A stretch of 64,000 nucleotides of DNA, from positions 62,001 through 126,000 of the forward strand of contig JAFXYF010000008.1 of NCBI GenBank assembly GCA_017541885.1. The letters run 5' to 3'. This DNA comes from Bacilli bacterium (GTDB lineage Bacteria; Bacillota_I; Bacilli_A; RF39; UBA660). Below are positions 1 to 9,433 of the stretch, piece after piece. Under the pieces are notes generated by a model, which was given only the letters and a program-made list of their open reading frames with translations, was not told the DNA's origin and searched no databases. Position 1 is the first letter of the stretch. Every line of letters starts with the position of its first letter. Made by a program: the position numbers and the translations under genes.

Positions 1-1
1 T

Positions 2-877
2 TCTACTGGTTATGAAAACTCTTCATTTGTATTGGATTTAAAAGATAAATTTGATACAAGTAATGTTACTGATATGTCATATATGTTTAAGTATATTGGT
101 TATTCAAACTCTTCATTTATACTAGATTTGGGCAACGGCTTTGATACAAGCAAAGTTACTAATATGAAGCATATGTTTGAGGGATTTGAATATAATAATA
201 CTAGTTTTAATTTAAACCTTGGAAGTTTATTTGATACAAGTAAAGTAACAGATATGACAGAGATGTTTGAATCTGCTGGTGGAAACTGTACAAATATATA
301 TTTGGATTTATCATCACTAAACACTTCAAGTGTAACAAAAATGTCTGCAATGTTCTTTAGGTTTGGATATAATGCAAATACAATTAATCTTTATTTGGGA
401 TTTGATACAAGCAAAGTAACTAATATGTGGGGTATGTTTACTTGGTTTGGCTATAATAGTCAATCCATACAATTAAACTTAGGAAATAGTTTTGATACAA
501 GTAATATTACTACTATGAATGGTATTGATATTGGGTACCTAGAAACTGGTTCAAGTAGTGGATTAGATTATGGTATGTTTGAATACTTAGGAACTATGTG
601 CACTAGTGTTAATGTATACTTAGGCGATAAATTTGATACAACACAAATAACAGATATGACTAATATGTTTAGTCGTATGGGTAGTAATAGTACAAATTTA
701 ACTCTTGATTTAGGTGATAGTTTTAACTTCGACAATGTTACTGCATTTTCTGGTATATTTACAAATTTTGAAACAACACACATAATATATGTAAAAGATG
801 CTACTGCTCAGGCATGGATAATTAATAATGGTAATAATAGTAGCTTAACAACATCCAATGTCTTAATAAGAACATAA
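2..877 (+). CDS. BspA-like / DUF285 repeat surface protein, 5' end outside window
   Basis: C-terminal part of a repeat protein. The reading frame is open to the left edge, and residues encoded from base 2 already match the repeat (STGYENSSFVLDL compared with GYSNSSFILDL), so the TTG at 32 is not the true start. About seven units follow the pattern FDTSKVTDMxxMF plus a spacer ending in LDLG, the Mycoplasma-lipoprotein/BspA leucine-rich family (DUF285). Such proteins are usually secreted or cell-surface ligand binders. The last ~50 residues depart from the repeat and end without an LPXTG motif or membrane anchor. The gene ends in a strong terminator. Family assignment is firm; the ligand is unknown. 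Confidence 0.85.
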   Translation, partial: STGYENSSFVLDLKDKFDTSNVTDMSYMFKYIGYSNSSFILDLGNGFDTSKVTNMKHMFEGFEYNNTSFNLNLGSLFDTSKVTDMTEMFESAGGNCTNIYLDLSSLNTSSVTKMSAMFFRFGYNANTINLYLGFDTSKVTNMWGMFTWFGYNSQSIQLNLGNSFDTSNITTMNGIDIGYLETGSSSGLDYGMFEYLGTMCTSVNVYLGDKFDTTQITDMTNMFSRMGSNSTNLTLDLGDSFNFDNVTAFSGIFTNFETTHIIYVKDATAQAWIINNGNNSSLTTSNVLIRT

Positions 878-905
878 AAAGACCTTGTTAGGTCTTTTTA
901 TTTTT
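876..905 (+). terminator. intrinsic terminator of the BspA-like gene
   Basis: Stem AAAAAGACCT, loop TGTT, stem AGGTCTTTTT followed by more T. It overlaps the TAA stop. Confidence 0.85.
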
Positions 906-928
906 GTTATGATTTAGATGGTGATAAT

Positions 929-1822
929 ATGAGAAAAATACTTAGAAGATTATTCTTTATATTTATAGTATGTGCAGTAGGATATGTATTTTTAACATCA
1001 ATTGATTCTAATACAGGCGATATAGAAGAAGTAGTATTAAAAGATGAAGAATTACTAGAAATATATTACTTTGATGTAGGAGAAGCAGATTCTACTTTAA
1101 TAAGATATAAAAACCATAATATATTAATTGATGCAGGAAATACGATAGATGGAAAGAAATTATCTAAATATTTAAAAAGTATTGGTGTAACAAATATAGA
1201 ACTTGCTTTCGCAACTCATGCTCATGAAGATCATATTGGTGGTATGCAGTGGATTGTATATAAGATTCCAGTAGATGTTATTTATATGCCAGAACACTTT
1301 GCCGAATGGAAAAGCTATCAAAATCTAATGAATTCTACAAAAGAAAAAAATGTACCTATAAAGGTACCTCAAATTGATCAAGAATTTAATATAGAAGATT
1401 TAAATATAAAAGTACTATGGGTAGGTAAAAGTGAAGATTATAATGAAAATTCAATAGTTTTAAAATTAAACTATAAAAATACTAATTATCTATTTATGGG
1501 AGATGCAACTAATGATGTAGAATTACAAATCTTAGATAAAGATATAAAAAGTGATGTATTAAAAGTAGGGCATCATGGATCAAAAAATTCATCATCAGCA
1601 AACTTCTTATATAAAGTAGAACCAAAATATGCAATTATAAGTGTAGGAAAAGATAATGAATATGGACATCCTCACGATATAGTATTAGAAAAACTAGAAA
1701 AACTAAATACAACAATCTATAGAACAGATTTAAGTCATACTATTAGATTAAAAAGTGATGGAGAAGGTATTAAATTTGATTTTATAAAAACAGATGTTAA
1801 TGGAGGAGATTTAAGAGATTAA
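929..1822 (+). CDS. membrane-anchored ComEC-like metallo-beta-lactamase-fold hydrolase
   Basis: 297 aa. Residues 7-25 form an N-terminal signal anchor; the rest is an extracytoplasmic MBL fold like the C-terminal domain of ComEC/Rec2. Visible motifs are YFDVGEADSTLI near 47, the metal motif HAHEDH at 97-102, MGDA at 190-193, GHHGS at 214-218 and GHPHD at 246-250. Stand-alone proteins of this type are predicted nucleases or phosphodiesterases; no competence gene lies beside it. The start has GGTGAT three bases upstream. Its 3' end overlaps a convergent gene by 12 nt. The fold is certain, the substrate is not. Confidence 0.85.
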   Translation: MRKILRRLFFIFIVCAVGYVFLTSIDSNTGDIEEVVLKDEELLEIYYFDVGEADSTLIRYKNHNILIDAGNTIDGKKLSKYLKSIGVTNIELAFATHAHEDHIGGMQWIVYKIPVDVIYMPEHFAEWKSYQNLMNSTKEKNVPIKVPQIDQEFNIEDLNIKVLWVGKSEDYNENSIVLKLNYKNTNYLFMGDATNDVELQILDKDIKSDVLKVGHHGSKNSSSANFLYKVEPKYAIISVGKDNEYGHPHDIVLEKLEKLNTTIYRTDLSHTIRLKSDGEGIKFDFIKTDVNGGDLRD

Positions 1823-2137
1823 ATCTTCTTTTATTTTATTATTACAATTATGAGTAATAATCTTAGCTTTAGACTTAAAGATATTTTTATTCTTTTCAAT
1901 TAATTTAATCGCATTATCTAAATCATTATGTTCAACTTTATAAGTCTTATATTTATACTCAATACCATTATCATCTCTTTCAGGAATAGTTTCTGTATAT
2001 TTAAGAATATATTTATCACTACAAGTTAAATCTATCTTAGTAATTATATTTATGTTATTTACTTCAATATAAGGTTTAATTGGAATAAATATCTTTATAA
2101 GAATAATAATTAAAATAAAAATTATTTGTTTTTTCAT
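1811..2137 (-). CDS. small membrane-anchored protein of unknown function, downstream of gerA-like gene
   Basis: 108 aa with one N-terminal hydrophobic segment (residues 4-20) and a polar, charged C-terminal part containing two Cys. Its ATG overlaps the stop of the GerA-like gene by 4 nt, so the two are co-transcribed and probably translationally coupled. In ger operons the A gene is normally followed by GerB and GerC subunits. This protein is too short and unlike either, so a germination role is only suggested by position. I do not recognise a family. Confidence 0.6.
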   Translation of the reverse strand: MKKQIIFILIIILIKIFIPIKPYIEVNNINIITKIDLTCSDKYILKYTETIPERDDNGIEYKYKTYKVEHNDLDNAIKLIEKNKNIFKSKAKIITHNCNNKIKEDLIS

Positions 2138-3216
2138 AATTTACCTCTTGTTTCATTATTAGTTAAATAAGAGTTTCTTTTTAATACTTTTGTATCTTTC
2201 TTAATAAAAGAATCTAATATTTCATTCTTATTAAGAGATAAATATCTAAGTCCAAAAGTTTTAGTTTCAAATAAAGATATAACTAAATTAATTATTCCAA
2301 TAATAATACCTAATACTCCGAGAAGTGTACTAAGTATTAAAAAATTATATTGATAAAATCTAATAGTATTACTAAATTCAATAGATTGAAATATTAATGC
2401 AGAAATTGATGATATCGCAATAACAATAATCATAATAGGAGAGACCAGTCCTGCAGTAACTGCAGCATTCCCCAAAATCAAACCACCTAATATAGAAATA
2501 GAAGAATTACTAGTAGTAGATCTTCTTAAATCACTCTCTTTTAATATTTCAAAAGAAATCATCATAAGAATACCTTCTATATAAGCAGGAAAAGGAACTA
2601 AGTTTCTACCTGCTTTTAAAGTAAGTAATAAGGGTAGGGGAATAAGAGAATAATCTCTTGTAGTAACTGAAATATAAATGGCAGGAGTAAATATCGCAAT
2701 TAAAAATGCAAATAATCTAATAATTCTAATAAAAGAAGTATTTAGATTAGATTGATAATAATCATCAGTAGTATGAAAATAATCAAAAAAGAAATTAGGA
2801 AGAATTAAAGAGTAAGGAGAGTTATCAGTAAGTATTACTATTTTACCTTCAAGTAATGCCATAACACATTTATCTGGTCTTTCAGTTTCTACAATAGTTG
2901 GAAAAGCATTACTTCTTTCTCTTAAATATTTTTTTAAGTAACTTGAATCTACTATTCCATCAATTGTAATATTACTAATCTTTCTTTTTATTTCATTAAC
3001 TAATTCTTTTTTACCAATACTATTAATTCTTAAAATATAAATCTTAGTTTTAGTATATTTTCCTACATTTAATTTAGTAATTTCTAAATCTTTTTTAATC
3101 CTACTTTTAATAAGTTCTAAGTTCATATCTAATACCTCATTAAAGGCATCTTTTGGCCCTTCTAAGGCTAGTTCTGAAGTAACTTGATTAATTCCTCTAT
3201 TAATAGATTTATTCAT
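2134..3216 (-). CDS. GerA-family spore germination protein lacking the N-terminal domain
   Basis: 360 aa. The sequence aligns from the family motif GPKDAF onward: LIKSRIKK, then ERPDKCVMALLEGKIVIL, then about five membrane helices between residues ~165 and 325 including VPFPAYIEGILMM. GerA-A subunits are usually ~480-500 aa and carry roughly 125 further soluble residues before the GP(K/R)xAF motif. These are absent here. The start has GGTGAT upstream, and in-frame codons beyond it soon run into the rlmD promoter without recognisable homology. Germinant receptors sit in the spore inner membrane. Possibly a reduced receptor, a SpoVAF-like variant or a decaying copy. Confidence 0.85.
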   Translation of the reverse strand: MNKSINRGINQVTSELALEGPKDAFNEVLDMNLELIKSRIKKDLEITKLNVGKYTKTKIYILRINSIGKKELVNEIKRKISNITIDGIVDSSYLKKYLRERSNAFPTIVETERPDKCVMALLEGKIVILTDNSPYSLILPNFFFDYFHTTDDYYQSNLNTSFIRIIRLFAFLIAIFTPAIYISVTTRDYSLIPLPLLLTLKAGRNLVPFPAYIEGILMMISFEILKESDLRRSTTSNSSISILGGLILGNAAVTAGLVSPIMIIVIAISSISALIFQSIEFSNTIRFYQYNFLILSTLLGVLGIIIGIINLVISLFETKTFGLRYLSLNKNEILDSFIKKDTKVLKRNSYLTNNETRGKL

Positions 3217-3286
3217 GTAATCACCCTTATTATTATGTCTTAGTATTTTTCCAATATGTATGATATAATTTTCTAGAGGGATTTAT

Positions 3287-4480
3287 ATGATAGTAACAAT
3301 AGAAAAATTAGATCATTTTGGTAGAGGTCTTTGTAAAGTAAATGATAAAGTATGTTTTGTAGAAGGAGCTCTTCCAGGAGAAGAAGTAGAAATAGATATT
3401 ATTAAAGAAAATAAAAACTTCATAGAAGCCAAAGTCTTAACAATAATTAATGAGTCAGAACATCGTATTACTCCAAAATGTCCATATTATGATGCTTGTG
3501 GAGGATGTACTCATCAACATATGACATATGAGTTAGAAAATGAATCTAAAGTTAATAAAGTAAAAGAGTTAATGGAAAGATTTGCTCATATATCTCCTGA
3601 TCTAGTAAAAGATATGGTATCAGGTACAGAATATAATTATAGAAATAAAATAATCCTTCATGGATTAAATGGCAAAATAGGTTTCTATGAAGAAAAAACA
3701 CATTCAGTAATACCTATCAAGAAATGTTTACTAGTAAGTCCTAAAATGAATAATATAATCAAAATACTAAATAAAATAAATGTTCAAATACTAGAAGTAT
3801 TAATTAGATGCAGTAATGATGGAGAAATGACTCTAGTAGAATTAGAAGGAAAAGTATCAGATATTAAACCATTACAAGATGTTTGTGATATTTTAATCTA
3901 TAATGGCATGATTATGAGTGAACATGATGAATTAATAAGTAAAATAGGAGATAAAGATTTCTTTATAAGTTATTCATCATTCTTCCAAGTAAATAGAAAA
4001 GTTACTAAAAAATTATATGATAGAGTATTAAAAGAAGTTAAAAAGAAAAAACCTAATAAAGTATTAGATTTATATTGTGGAGCAGGAACTATAGGTATAT
4101 ATGTAAGTGACTACGCTAAAGAAATAATCGGAGTAGACAATAATGGATCAAATATAGTAGATGCGAATAAAAACAAAGAATTAAATCATGTTGAAAATAT
4201 TTCATTTATCTGTGACAAAGTAGAAAATAAAATAGATAGTTTTACTGATATAGATATGATTATTGTAGATCCTCCAAGAAGTGGATTAGATACTAAAACA
4301 AAAGAATATTTAACAAAGATTAATCCAGAAACAATAGTATATGTATCATGTGATCCAGTAACCCTTGCAAGAGATCTAGGAGAATTAAATAATAATTATG
4401 AAATTAAATCTGTTGAACCATTTAATATGTTTCCAAGATCAAGTCATGTGGAATGTGTCTGTATATTAGAGAGGATATAA
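3287..4480 (+). CDS. rlmD: 23S rRNA (uracil-5-)-methyltransferase, RlmD/RlmCD type
   Basis: 397 aa. Order: TRAM RNA-binding domain (1-55), iron-sulfur cysteines C65, C71, C74 and C147, then a SAM-dependent methyltransferase domain with VLDLYCGAGTIGIYV (~260-274), DPPRSGLD and the nucleophile C355 in YVSCDP. It methylates C5 of uridine in 23S rRNA. In Bacillus one enzyme (RlmCD) covers two sites, so which uridines are modified here is not known. A TATAAT at 3264-3269 lies just upstream. It is followed after 3 nt by an HD-domain gene. Confidence 0.93.
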   Translation: MIVTIEKLDHFGRGLCKVNDKVCFVEGALPGEEVEIDIIKENKNFIEAKVLTIINESEHRITPKCPYYDACGGCTHQHMTYELENESKVNKVKELMERFAHISPDLVKDMVSGTEYNYRNKIILHGLNGKIGFYEEKTHSVIPIKKCLLVSPKMNNIIKILNKINVQILEVLIRCSNDGEMTLVELEGKVSDIKPLQDVCDILIYNGMIMSEHDELISKIGDKDFFISYSSFFQVNRKVTKKLYDRVLKEVKKKKPNKVLDLYCGAGTIGIYVSDYAKEIIGVDNNGSNIVDANKNKELNHVENISFICDKVENKIDSFTDIDMIIVDPPRSGLDTKTKEYLTKINPETIVYVSCDPVTLARDLGELNNNYEIKSVEPFNMFPRSSHVECVCILERI

Positions 4481-4483
4481 TTT

Positions 4484-5128
4484 ATGAAGATAAATGAAGA
4501 ATTGAAAACTTATATCGAAGAAAATGTTTTCCCAGAGTATAACAAAAATGAATCAGGGCATGGAATTAAACATATTAAAGATGTTATTAAAAGAAGTTTT
4601 GAACTAGTAGAAGAAAATAATCTAGATGTTAATATGGATTTGGTATATGTAATAGCTGCTTATCATGATATAGGGCATCATATAGATTCAAAAACCCATG
4701 AGATAATATCAGCAAATATTATGTCAAAAGACAAAACATTATCTAACTTCTTTAACAAAGAAGAATTAAAGATAATTAAAGAAGCAATAGAAGATCATAG
4801 AGCATCAGCTAAAGAAAATCCAAGGAGTATTTATGGTAGAATAGTATCTTCTGCAGATAGAAATAATAAAGTAGAAGATTGTTTAAGAAGAACATATACA
4901 TATGGCAAGAAATTAAATCCAGAAGCAACAGATGAAGAATTGTATTTAAGAGCATATGATGTACTTCAAAATAAATTTGGAGAAAATGGTTATGCTAAGT
5001 TTTATTTCAAAGATTCTCAATATGAAAAATTTTTAAAAGAATTAAGAGAATTACTAAAGGATAAGGATAAATATATAAGTACTCAAAGAGAATATATTAA
5101 TAATTTAAAAAAAGAGAAGAAAATATAA
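4484..5128 (+). CDS. HD-domain phosphohydrolase
   Basis: 214 aa. The HD metal ligands are visible: HGIKH at 26-30, YHDIGHH near 61-67 and a later Asp in SSADRN. The YedJ/YpgQ-like layout suggests hydrolysis of nucleotides or another phosphoester, but the substrate cannot be read from sequence. The gene begins 3 nt after rlmD and is surely co-transcribed. The C-terminal 30 residues are lysine-rich and charged. Confidence 0.85.
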   Translation: MKINEELKTYIEENVFPEYNKNESGHGIKHIKDVIKRSFELVEENNLDVNMDLVYVIAAYHDIGHHIDSKTHEIISANIMSKDKTLSNFFNKEELKIIKEAIEDHRASAKENPRSIYGRIVSSADRNNKVEDCLRRTYTYGKKLNPEATDEELYLRAYDVLQNKFGENGYAKFYFKDSQYEKFLKELRELLKDKDKYISTQREYINNLKKEKKI

Positions 5129-5187
5129 TTAAATTAAAACTAATACGTAAAGAACATTAATAGTTTTATTTGTAAAAGGAGATAATT

Positions 5188-5373
5188 ATGCCAGAGAGTT
5201 TATTAAAAGAATTCATAGATAAAGAAAGTACTATAACACTTGTTGGAGAAGATCATGAAAAGATTACAGGAAAAGTAATTGGAGTAGAAGGGTACTGGAT
5301 TAAAATAAAAGATAATAAAAAAACTAGAGTAATAAATGGCGCAATAATAAGAGATATCGAAACTAATAATTAG
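5188..5373 (+). CDS. small Sm/SH3-like barrel protein
   Basis: 61 aa. Predicted short beta strands (STITLVGEDHEKITGKVIGV, then YWIKIKD and TRVINGAIIRDI) resemble the small Lsm/SH3-barrel proteins common in Bacilli (DUF6897-like). Function unknown; such barrels often bind RNA or protein peptides. AAAGGAGATAATT precedes the ATG, a full Shine-Dalgarno. It sits between the HD protein and a membrane-anchored protein in the same orientation. The family call is by pattern only. Confidence 0.7.
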   Translation: MPESLLKEFIDKESTITLVGEDHEKITGKVIGVEGYWIKIKDNKKTRVINGAIIRDIETNN

Positions 5374-5385
5374 AATGGTGATTAT

Positions 5386-6081
5386 ATGAAAAAGAAATTA
5401 ATAATAGAAGTTTTTATAATAGTATTTATTATAATAGGATTATTACTATTAATTATTGGACTAACATCAAATAATAAAACAGTAGGAGAAATACCCGAAG
5501 AATATAGAAATATAACATATAGTATTAGTCTAAACTATTATTGTTCATGTTTAACATTTGGAGAAAAGAATAAATTCTATGAATATGACTGTGATAGTGA
5601 ACCTACAAATATGCCTTATAATGGAGAATTCTATAATAAATATAGTTATGATTCAGAAAATAATCTAATTACATTTACAAGTGATGATAAAACATTTAAA
5701 AAAGTTACTGCAGAAATTCTTGAAATTAATCAAGATAAAATAAAAATAAAAGTAAAAGGCAGTAAACAAGATAAAAACTGTTCAGTAAATGGTAAAGATA
5801 TTTATGAGTATTATAGAAAGATATACAAATATAAAGGTAGTGAAATGATAGAATTTTTAGATAACCTAAATAGTGATGGAAATCTTATAGTAGAATTTTG
5901 GAATCAAGAAGGATATCATACATGTACTAGTAAAAATATAGAAATTTGTGAAAATTCAGAACTAATTACATTAGAAGAAATAAAAAATACTATAGAAAAA
6001 GATAATGAATATGAACTATTAGTATCTAGAGACGAAAATGGTAAAATAATATCAGTATATTTAGATAAAGCAAAAAGTTAA
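5386..6081 (+). CDS. membrane-anchored extracytoplasmic protein of unknown function
   Basis: 231 aa. Residues 5-27 are a hydrophobic signal anchor with positive residues before it. The exterior domain carries several Cys (YYCSCLTF, YDCDSE, HTCTS) that could form disulfides, and is rich in Lys, Asn and Asp. It has no lipobox or sortase motif and no family I recognise. The start follows TGGTGATTAT. It is followed 10 nt later by the AlkD-like gene, so they likely form one transcript. Confidence 0.7.
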   Translation: MKKKLIIEVFIIVFIIIGLLLLIIGLTSNNKTVGEIPEEYRNITYSISLNYYCSCLTFGEKNKFYEYDCDSEPTNMPYNGEFYNKYSYDSENNLITFTSDDKTFKKVTAEILEINQDKIKIKVKGSKQDKNCSVNGKDIYEYYRKIYKYKGSEMIEFLDNLNSDGNLIVEFWNQEGYHTCTSKNIEICENSELITLEEIKNTIEKDNEYELLVSRDENGKIISVYLDKAKS

Positions 6082-6091
6082 AGGTGATAAT

Positions 6092-6772
6092 ATGGATAAA
6101 ATTAAAGAAAAATTATTTAAACTACAAGATAAAAAATATAGAGAAATGCAAACAAAGATAATTCCTAATATTAATCCTGATACAATTATTGGAGTTAGAA
6201 CTCCAGAACTTAAAAAGTTTGCAAAAGAATTAATCAAAAGCGGAGAATATTCTAGTTTTATAGAAGAATTACCTCATAAATATTTTGATGAGAATCAATT
6301 ACATGCATTTATTATTTCAGAAGAAAAAGATTATGATAAGTGTTTAGACTATTTTAATAAATTCTTACCATTTATAGATAACTGGGCAACATGTGATCAA
6401 GCAACACCTAAAGGCTTTTTGAAAAATGCAGATAAATTAATAGATTATATTAAAGTATGGATAAAATCAGATGAGCCATATACAATTCGTTTTGGAATAG
6501 GTATGTTAATGAGACTTTATTTAGATGAAAATTTCAAAGAAGAATATTTGAAATGGGTATCACAAATAAAATCTTCTGAATACTATGTTAATATGATGAT
6601 TGCTTGGTACTTTGCAACAGCTTTAGCAAAACAATATGATAAAACTATTAAATATATAGAAAACAATAAACTAGATGTATGGACACATAATAAAGCAATA
6701 CAAAAAGCAATTGAAAGCTATCGAGTATCCGATGAACATAAAGATTATTTAAGAAAATTAAAAAGAAAATAA
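6092..6772 (+). CDS. DNA alkylation repair protein, AlkD-like HEAT repeat
   Basis: 226 aa, close to the size of the AlkD family. Motifs include YREMQTKIIPNINPDTIIGVR near the N-terminus and NWATCDQ, matching the region where AlkD glycosylases place their catalytic Trp and Asp. The rest is HEAT-like helices (IRFGIGMLMRLYL, YYVNMMIAWYFATALAK). AlkD enzymes excise bulky or cationic alkylated bases without base flipping. Members with this ending are often annotated only as AlkD-like, so substrate range is uncertain. GGTGATAAT precedes the ATG. Confidence 0.85.
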   Translation: MDKIKEKLFKLQDKKYREMQTKIIPNINPDTIIGVRTPELKKFAKELIKSGEYSSFIEELPHKYFDENQLHAFIISEEKDYDKCLDYFNKFLPFIDNWATCDQATPKGFLKNADKLIDYIKVWIKSDEPYTIRFGIGMLMRLYLDENFKEEYLKWVSQIKSSEYYVNMMIAWYFATALAKQYDKTIKYIENNKLDVWTHNKAIQKAIESYRVSDEHKDYLRKLKRK

Positions 6773-6787
6773 GCACAAAAACATCAT

Positions 6788-6819
6788 AAAAAAGGACTAG
6801 TATAACTAGTCTTTTTTTT
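6788..6819 (+). terminator. intrinsic terminator after the AlkD-like gene
   Basis: GACTAGT, loop ATA, ACTAGTC followed by eight T. A TATAAT (6822-6827) for the next gene begins 2 nt after it. Confidence 0.85.
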
Positions 6820-6843
6820 GGTATAATCATATAAGGTGATAAT

Positions 6844-9408
6844 ATGAAGAATAACTTAACTTATTATGATTTATCTAATAAAAGAGAAGAAGAGATTCTA
6901 AACCTATATGAAACAAGTAAAAGTGGTCTATCAAATGAAACAGTAAAGAATAGATTAGGTATCTATGGAGATAATGTTCCTACTGATAATAAGAAAAAAG
7001 GACCAATGTATTTTATCATTGATAGTTTCAAAGATAAATTTATTTTAATATTAATCTTTCTATCTTTAATTAATTATTTTACAGGAGACGCATTAGGAGC
7101 ATTAATCATTCTAGTTATTACAGTAATTAGTGCTTTAATTAGTTTTACTCAAAATTATTCTACATATAGATTTAATTTAAGACTAAAAGAAAAGATACGT
7201 ATATTTACTGATGTAATTAGAGGAGATAAACAAAAAGAAGTTAGACAAGAAAAAGTAGTTCTTGGAGATATTATTACTTTAAGTGCAGGATCTGTTGTCC
7301 CAGCTGACTTATACTTACTAGAAAGTAAAGACTTATTTATTAATCAATCAACATTTACTGGAGAAAGTATTGCAGTTGAAAAGATAGCAGGAAGAAAAGC
7401 AAAAATAAATGATGAAGAAACATCAATTAGAAATATATGTTTAATGGGTACTACTGTAATAAGTGGTAATGGTTTAGGAGTAGTTGTTAAAACTGGGCAA
7501 GATACATTTATGGGTAAAGTAAATACAAAAGTATCTAATGTTAAAGATTTAACTACTTTTGAACAAGGAATTAATCACATAAGTACTATGTTAATTAGAT
7601 ATATGATATTTATATCTTTATTAGTATTTTGTGTATATGGATTTATTAGAGGTAATATTCCTCAAGCATTAATGTTTGCTTTATCAGTCGCAGTAGGTAT
7701 TACTCCTTCAATGTTACCTATGATTGTAAATGTTAATTTAACAAGAGGATCTAAATTATTATCTAAAAAGAAAACATTAGTAAAAAATATTAAATCAATT
7801 CAAAACTTAGGATCAATGGATATCTTATGTACAGATAAAACTGGTACTTTAACAAAGAATAATATCGTATTACAAAAATATATTAATCTTAAAGGTGAAG
7901 ACGATGATTATGTACTTAAATGTGCTTATATAAATAGTAAATTAAGTACTGGATTTAAAAACTTAGTAGATAAAGCAATTAATACTTATGGAAAAGATCA
8001 TCATATAGATATATCTAATTATACAAAGATTGATGAGATACCATTTGATTACACAAGAAAAAGATCATCTATTGTAGTACAAAATGAAAAAAAATACTCA
8101 GTAATTGCGAAAGGTGCCTTAGAAGAAATCTTGAAAGTATGTGATATGGCATTAATTAATAAAAAAGAAGTTAAGATTACAAGTAAGATTTGTAAAGATG
8201 CTGAAGACCAAGCAATTGCTTTATCCAAAAAAGGTATGCAAGTAATAGCACTAGCAGTAAAACATGAATATGCTGGTATTGATAAATTTAATAAAGAAGA
8301 TGAAAAAGATTTTACTTTAATAGGTTTAATTGCTTTCTTAGATCCACCAAAAGAAGATGCTAAAAAAACAATTCAAAACTTACAAAATTTAGGTGTAACC
8401 ACTAAGATTCTTACAGGAGACAATAAATATGCAACTGAAGCAATTTGTTCAGCAGTAGGGTTAGAAAGCAAAATACTTTTAGGTATCGAAATAGATAAAA
8501 TGGATGATGATGAATTATCTAAAGTAATAATGGATGTTGATGTATTTGCTAGAATGAATCCATTACAAAAAGAAAGAGTAGTATCTCTTCTAAGAAAAAT
8601 GGGACACTGTGTTGGATATATGGGTGATGGAGTAAATGATGCTCCTGCACTACACTCTGCAGATGTCGCAATATCTGTTGATGATGCTACTGATATTGCT
8701 AAAGAGTCAAGTGACATTATTTTACTAGAACAAAACTTAGATGTTGTTTATAATGGCGCAATTGAAGGTAGAAAAGTATATGGTAATATTGTTAAATACA
8801 TGAAACTTGCATTATCTCAAGACTTTGGAGATGTATTTAGTATTATGATTTCAAGTGTATTCCTACCATTCTTACCATTAATGCCAATCCAAATGTTAAT
8901 TCAAGACTTCATCGTAGAAATATCACAAATAGGTATTCCATATGATAATGTAGATGAAGAATTCTTAAAAACACCTAAGAAATGGGATACTAAAGATCTT
9001 AGTAAATTTATGAAAATATTTGGTGTAATATCATCCATTACAGATGTATGTGCATTCCTAATATTCTGGTTTATATTTAAATACAATAGTGTAGATAAAC
9101 AAATGTATTTCCAAACAGCATGGTTTGTAGAATGTATCATATCTGAAACATTAATTATTTATTACTTACGTACAAATAAACTAAATTACTTAGAATCAAA
9201 TCCAAGCAAGATATTAGTAGGATTATCATTAATCACAATAGGATGTACTATTCTAATACCAATAATCCTATCTAGTTTTGGAGAATTCCACTTTGTAGTA
9301 TTACCTCTATATTATTACTTCTATGTAATAGGTTTAGCTCTAATATATGCAGTAATAGTACAAGTAGTAAAGAAAATATATATTAAGAAAAATAATTCAT
9401 GGTTATAA
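6844..9408 (+). CDS. mgtA: magnesium-transporting P-type ATPase
   Basis: 854 aa, typical for MgtA/MgtB (P3B-type). Motifs: TGES at 172-175, phosphorylated Asp D331 in DKTGTLT, GDGVNDAP at 594-601, and the C-terminal MgtA-type block FGDVFSIMISSVFLPFLP, ISQIGIPYDNVDEEFL and PKKWD. Six C-terminal and four earlier membrane helices are visible. It imports Mg2+ across the membrane at the cost of ATP. The -10 TATAAT at 6822-6827 leaves a leader of only ~10 nt, so there is no room for an M-box or mgtA-type RNA sensor. Regulation must be elsewhere. Confidence 0.93.
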   Translation: MKNNLTYYDLSNKREEEILNLYETSKSGLSNETVKNRLGIYGDNVPTDNKKKGPMYFIIDSFKDKFILILIFLSLINYFTGDALGALIILVITVISALISFTQNYSTYRFNLRLKEKIRIFTDVIRGDKQKEVRQEKVVLGDIITLSAGSVVPADLYLLESKDLFINQSTFTGESIAVEKIAGRKAKINDEETSIRNICLMGTTVISGNGLGVVVKTGQDTFMGKVNTKVSNVKDLTTFEQGINHISTMLIRYMIFISLLVFCVYGFIRGNIPQALMFALSVAVGITPSMLPMIVNVNLTRGSKLLSKKKTLVKNIKSIQNLGSMDILCTDKTGTLTKNNIVLQKYINLKGEDDDYVLKCAYINSKLSTGFKNLVDKAINTYGKDHHIDISNYTKIDEIPFDYTRKRSSIVVQNEKKYSVIAKGALEEILKVCDMALINKKEVKITSKICKDAEDQAIALSKKGMQVIALAVKHEYAGIDKFNKEDEKDFTLIGLIAFLDPPKEDAKKTIQNLQNLGVTTKILTGDNKYATEAICSAVGLESKILLGIEIDKMDDDELSKVIMDVDVFARMNPLQKERVVSLLRKMGHCVGYMGDGVNDAPALHSADVAISVDDATDIAKESSDIILLEQNLDVVYNGAIEGRKVYGNIVKYMKLALSQDFGDVFSIMISSVFLPFLPLMPIQMLIQDFIVEISQIGIPYDNVDEEFLKTPKKWDTKDLSKFMKIFGVISSITDVCAFLIFWFIFKYNSVDKQMYFQTAWFVECIISETLIIYYLRTNKLNYLESNPSKILVGLSLITIGCTILIPIILSSFGEFHFVVLPLYYYFYVIGLALIYAVIVQVVKKIYIKKNNSWL

Positions 9409-9433
9409 AATAAAGATAATTGGAAGTGATGTA

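Noticed and set aside
6820..6843. Mg2+ riboswitch before mgtA
   Set aside because: Only ~10 nt between the TATAAT and the gene; no room for an aptamer.
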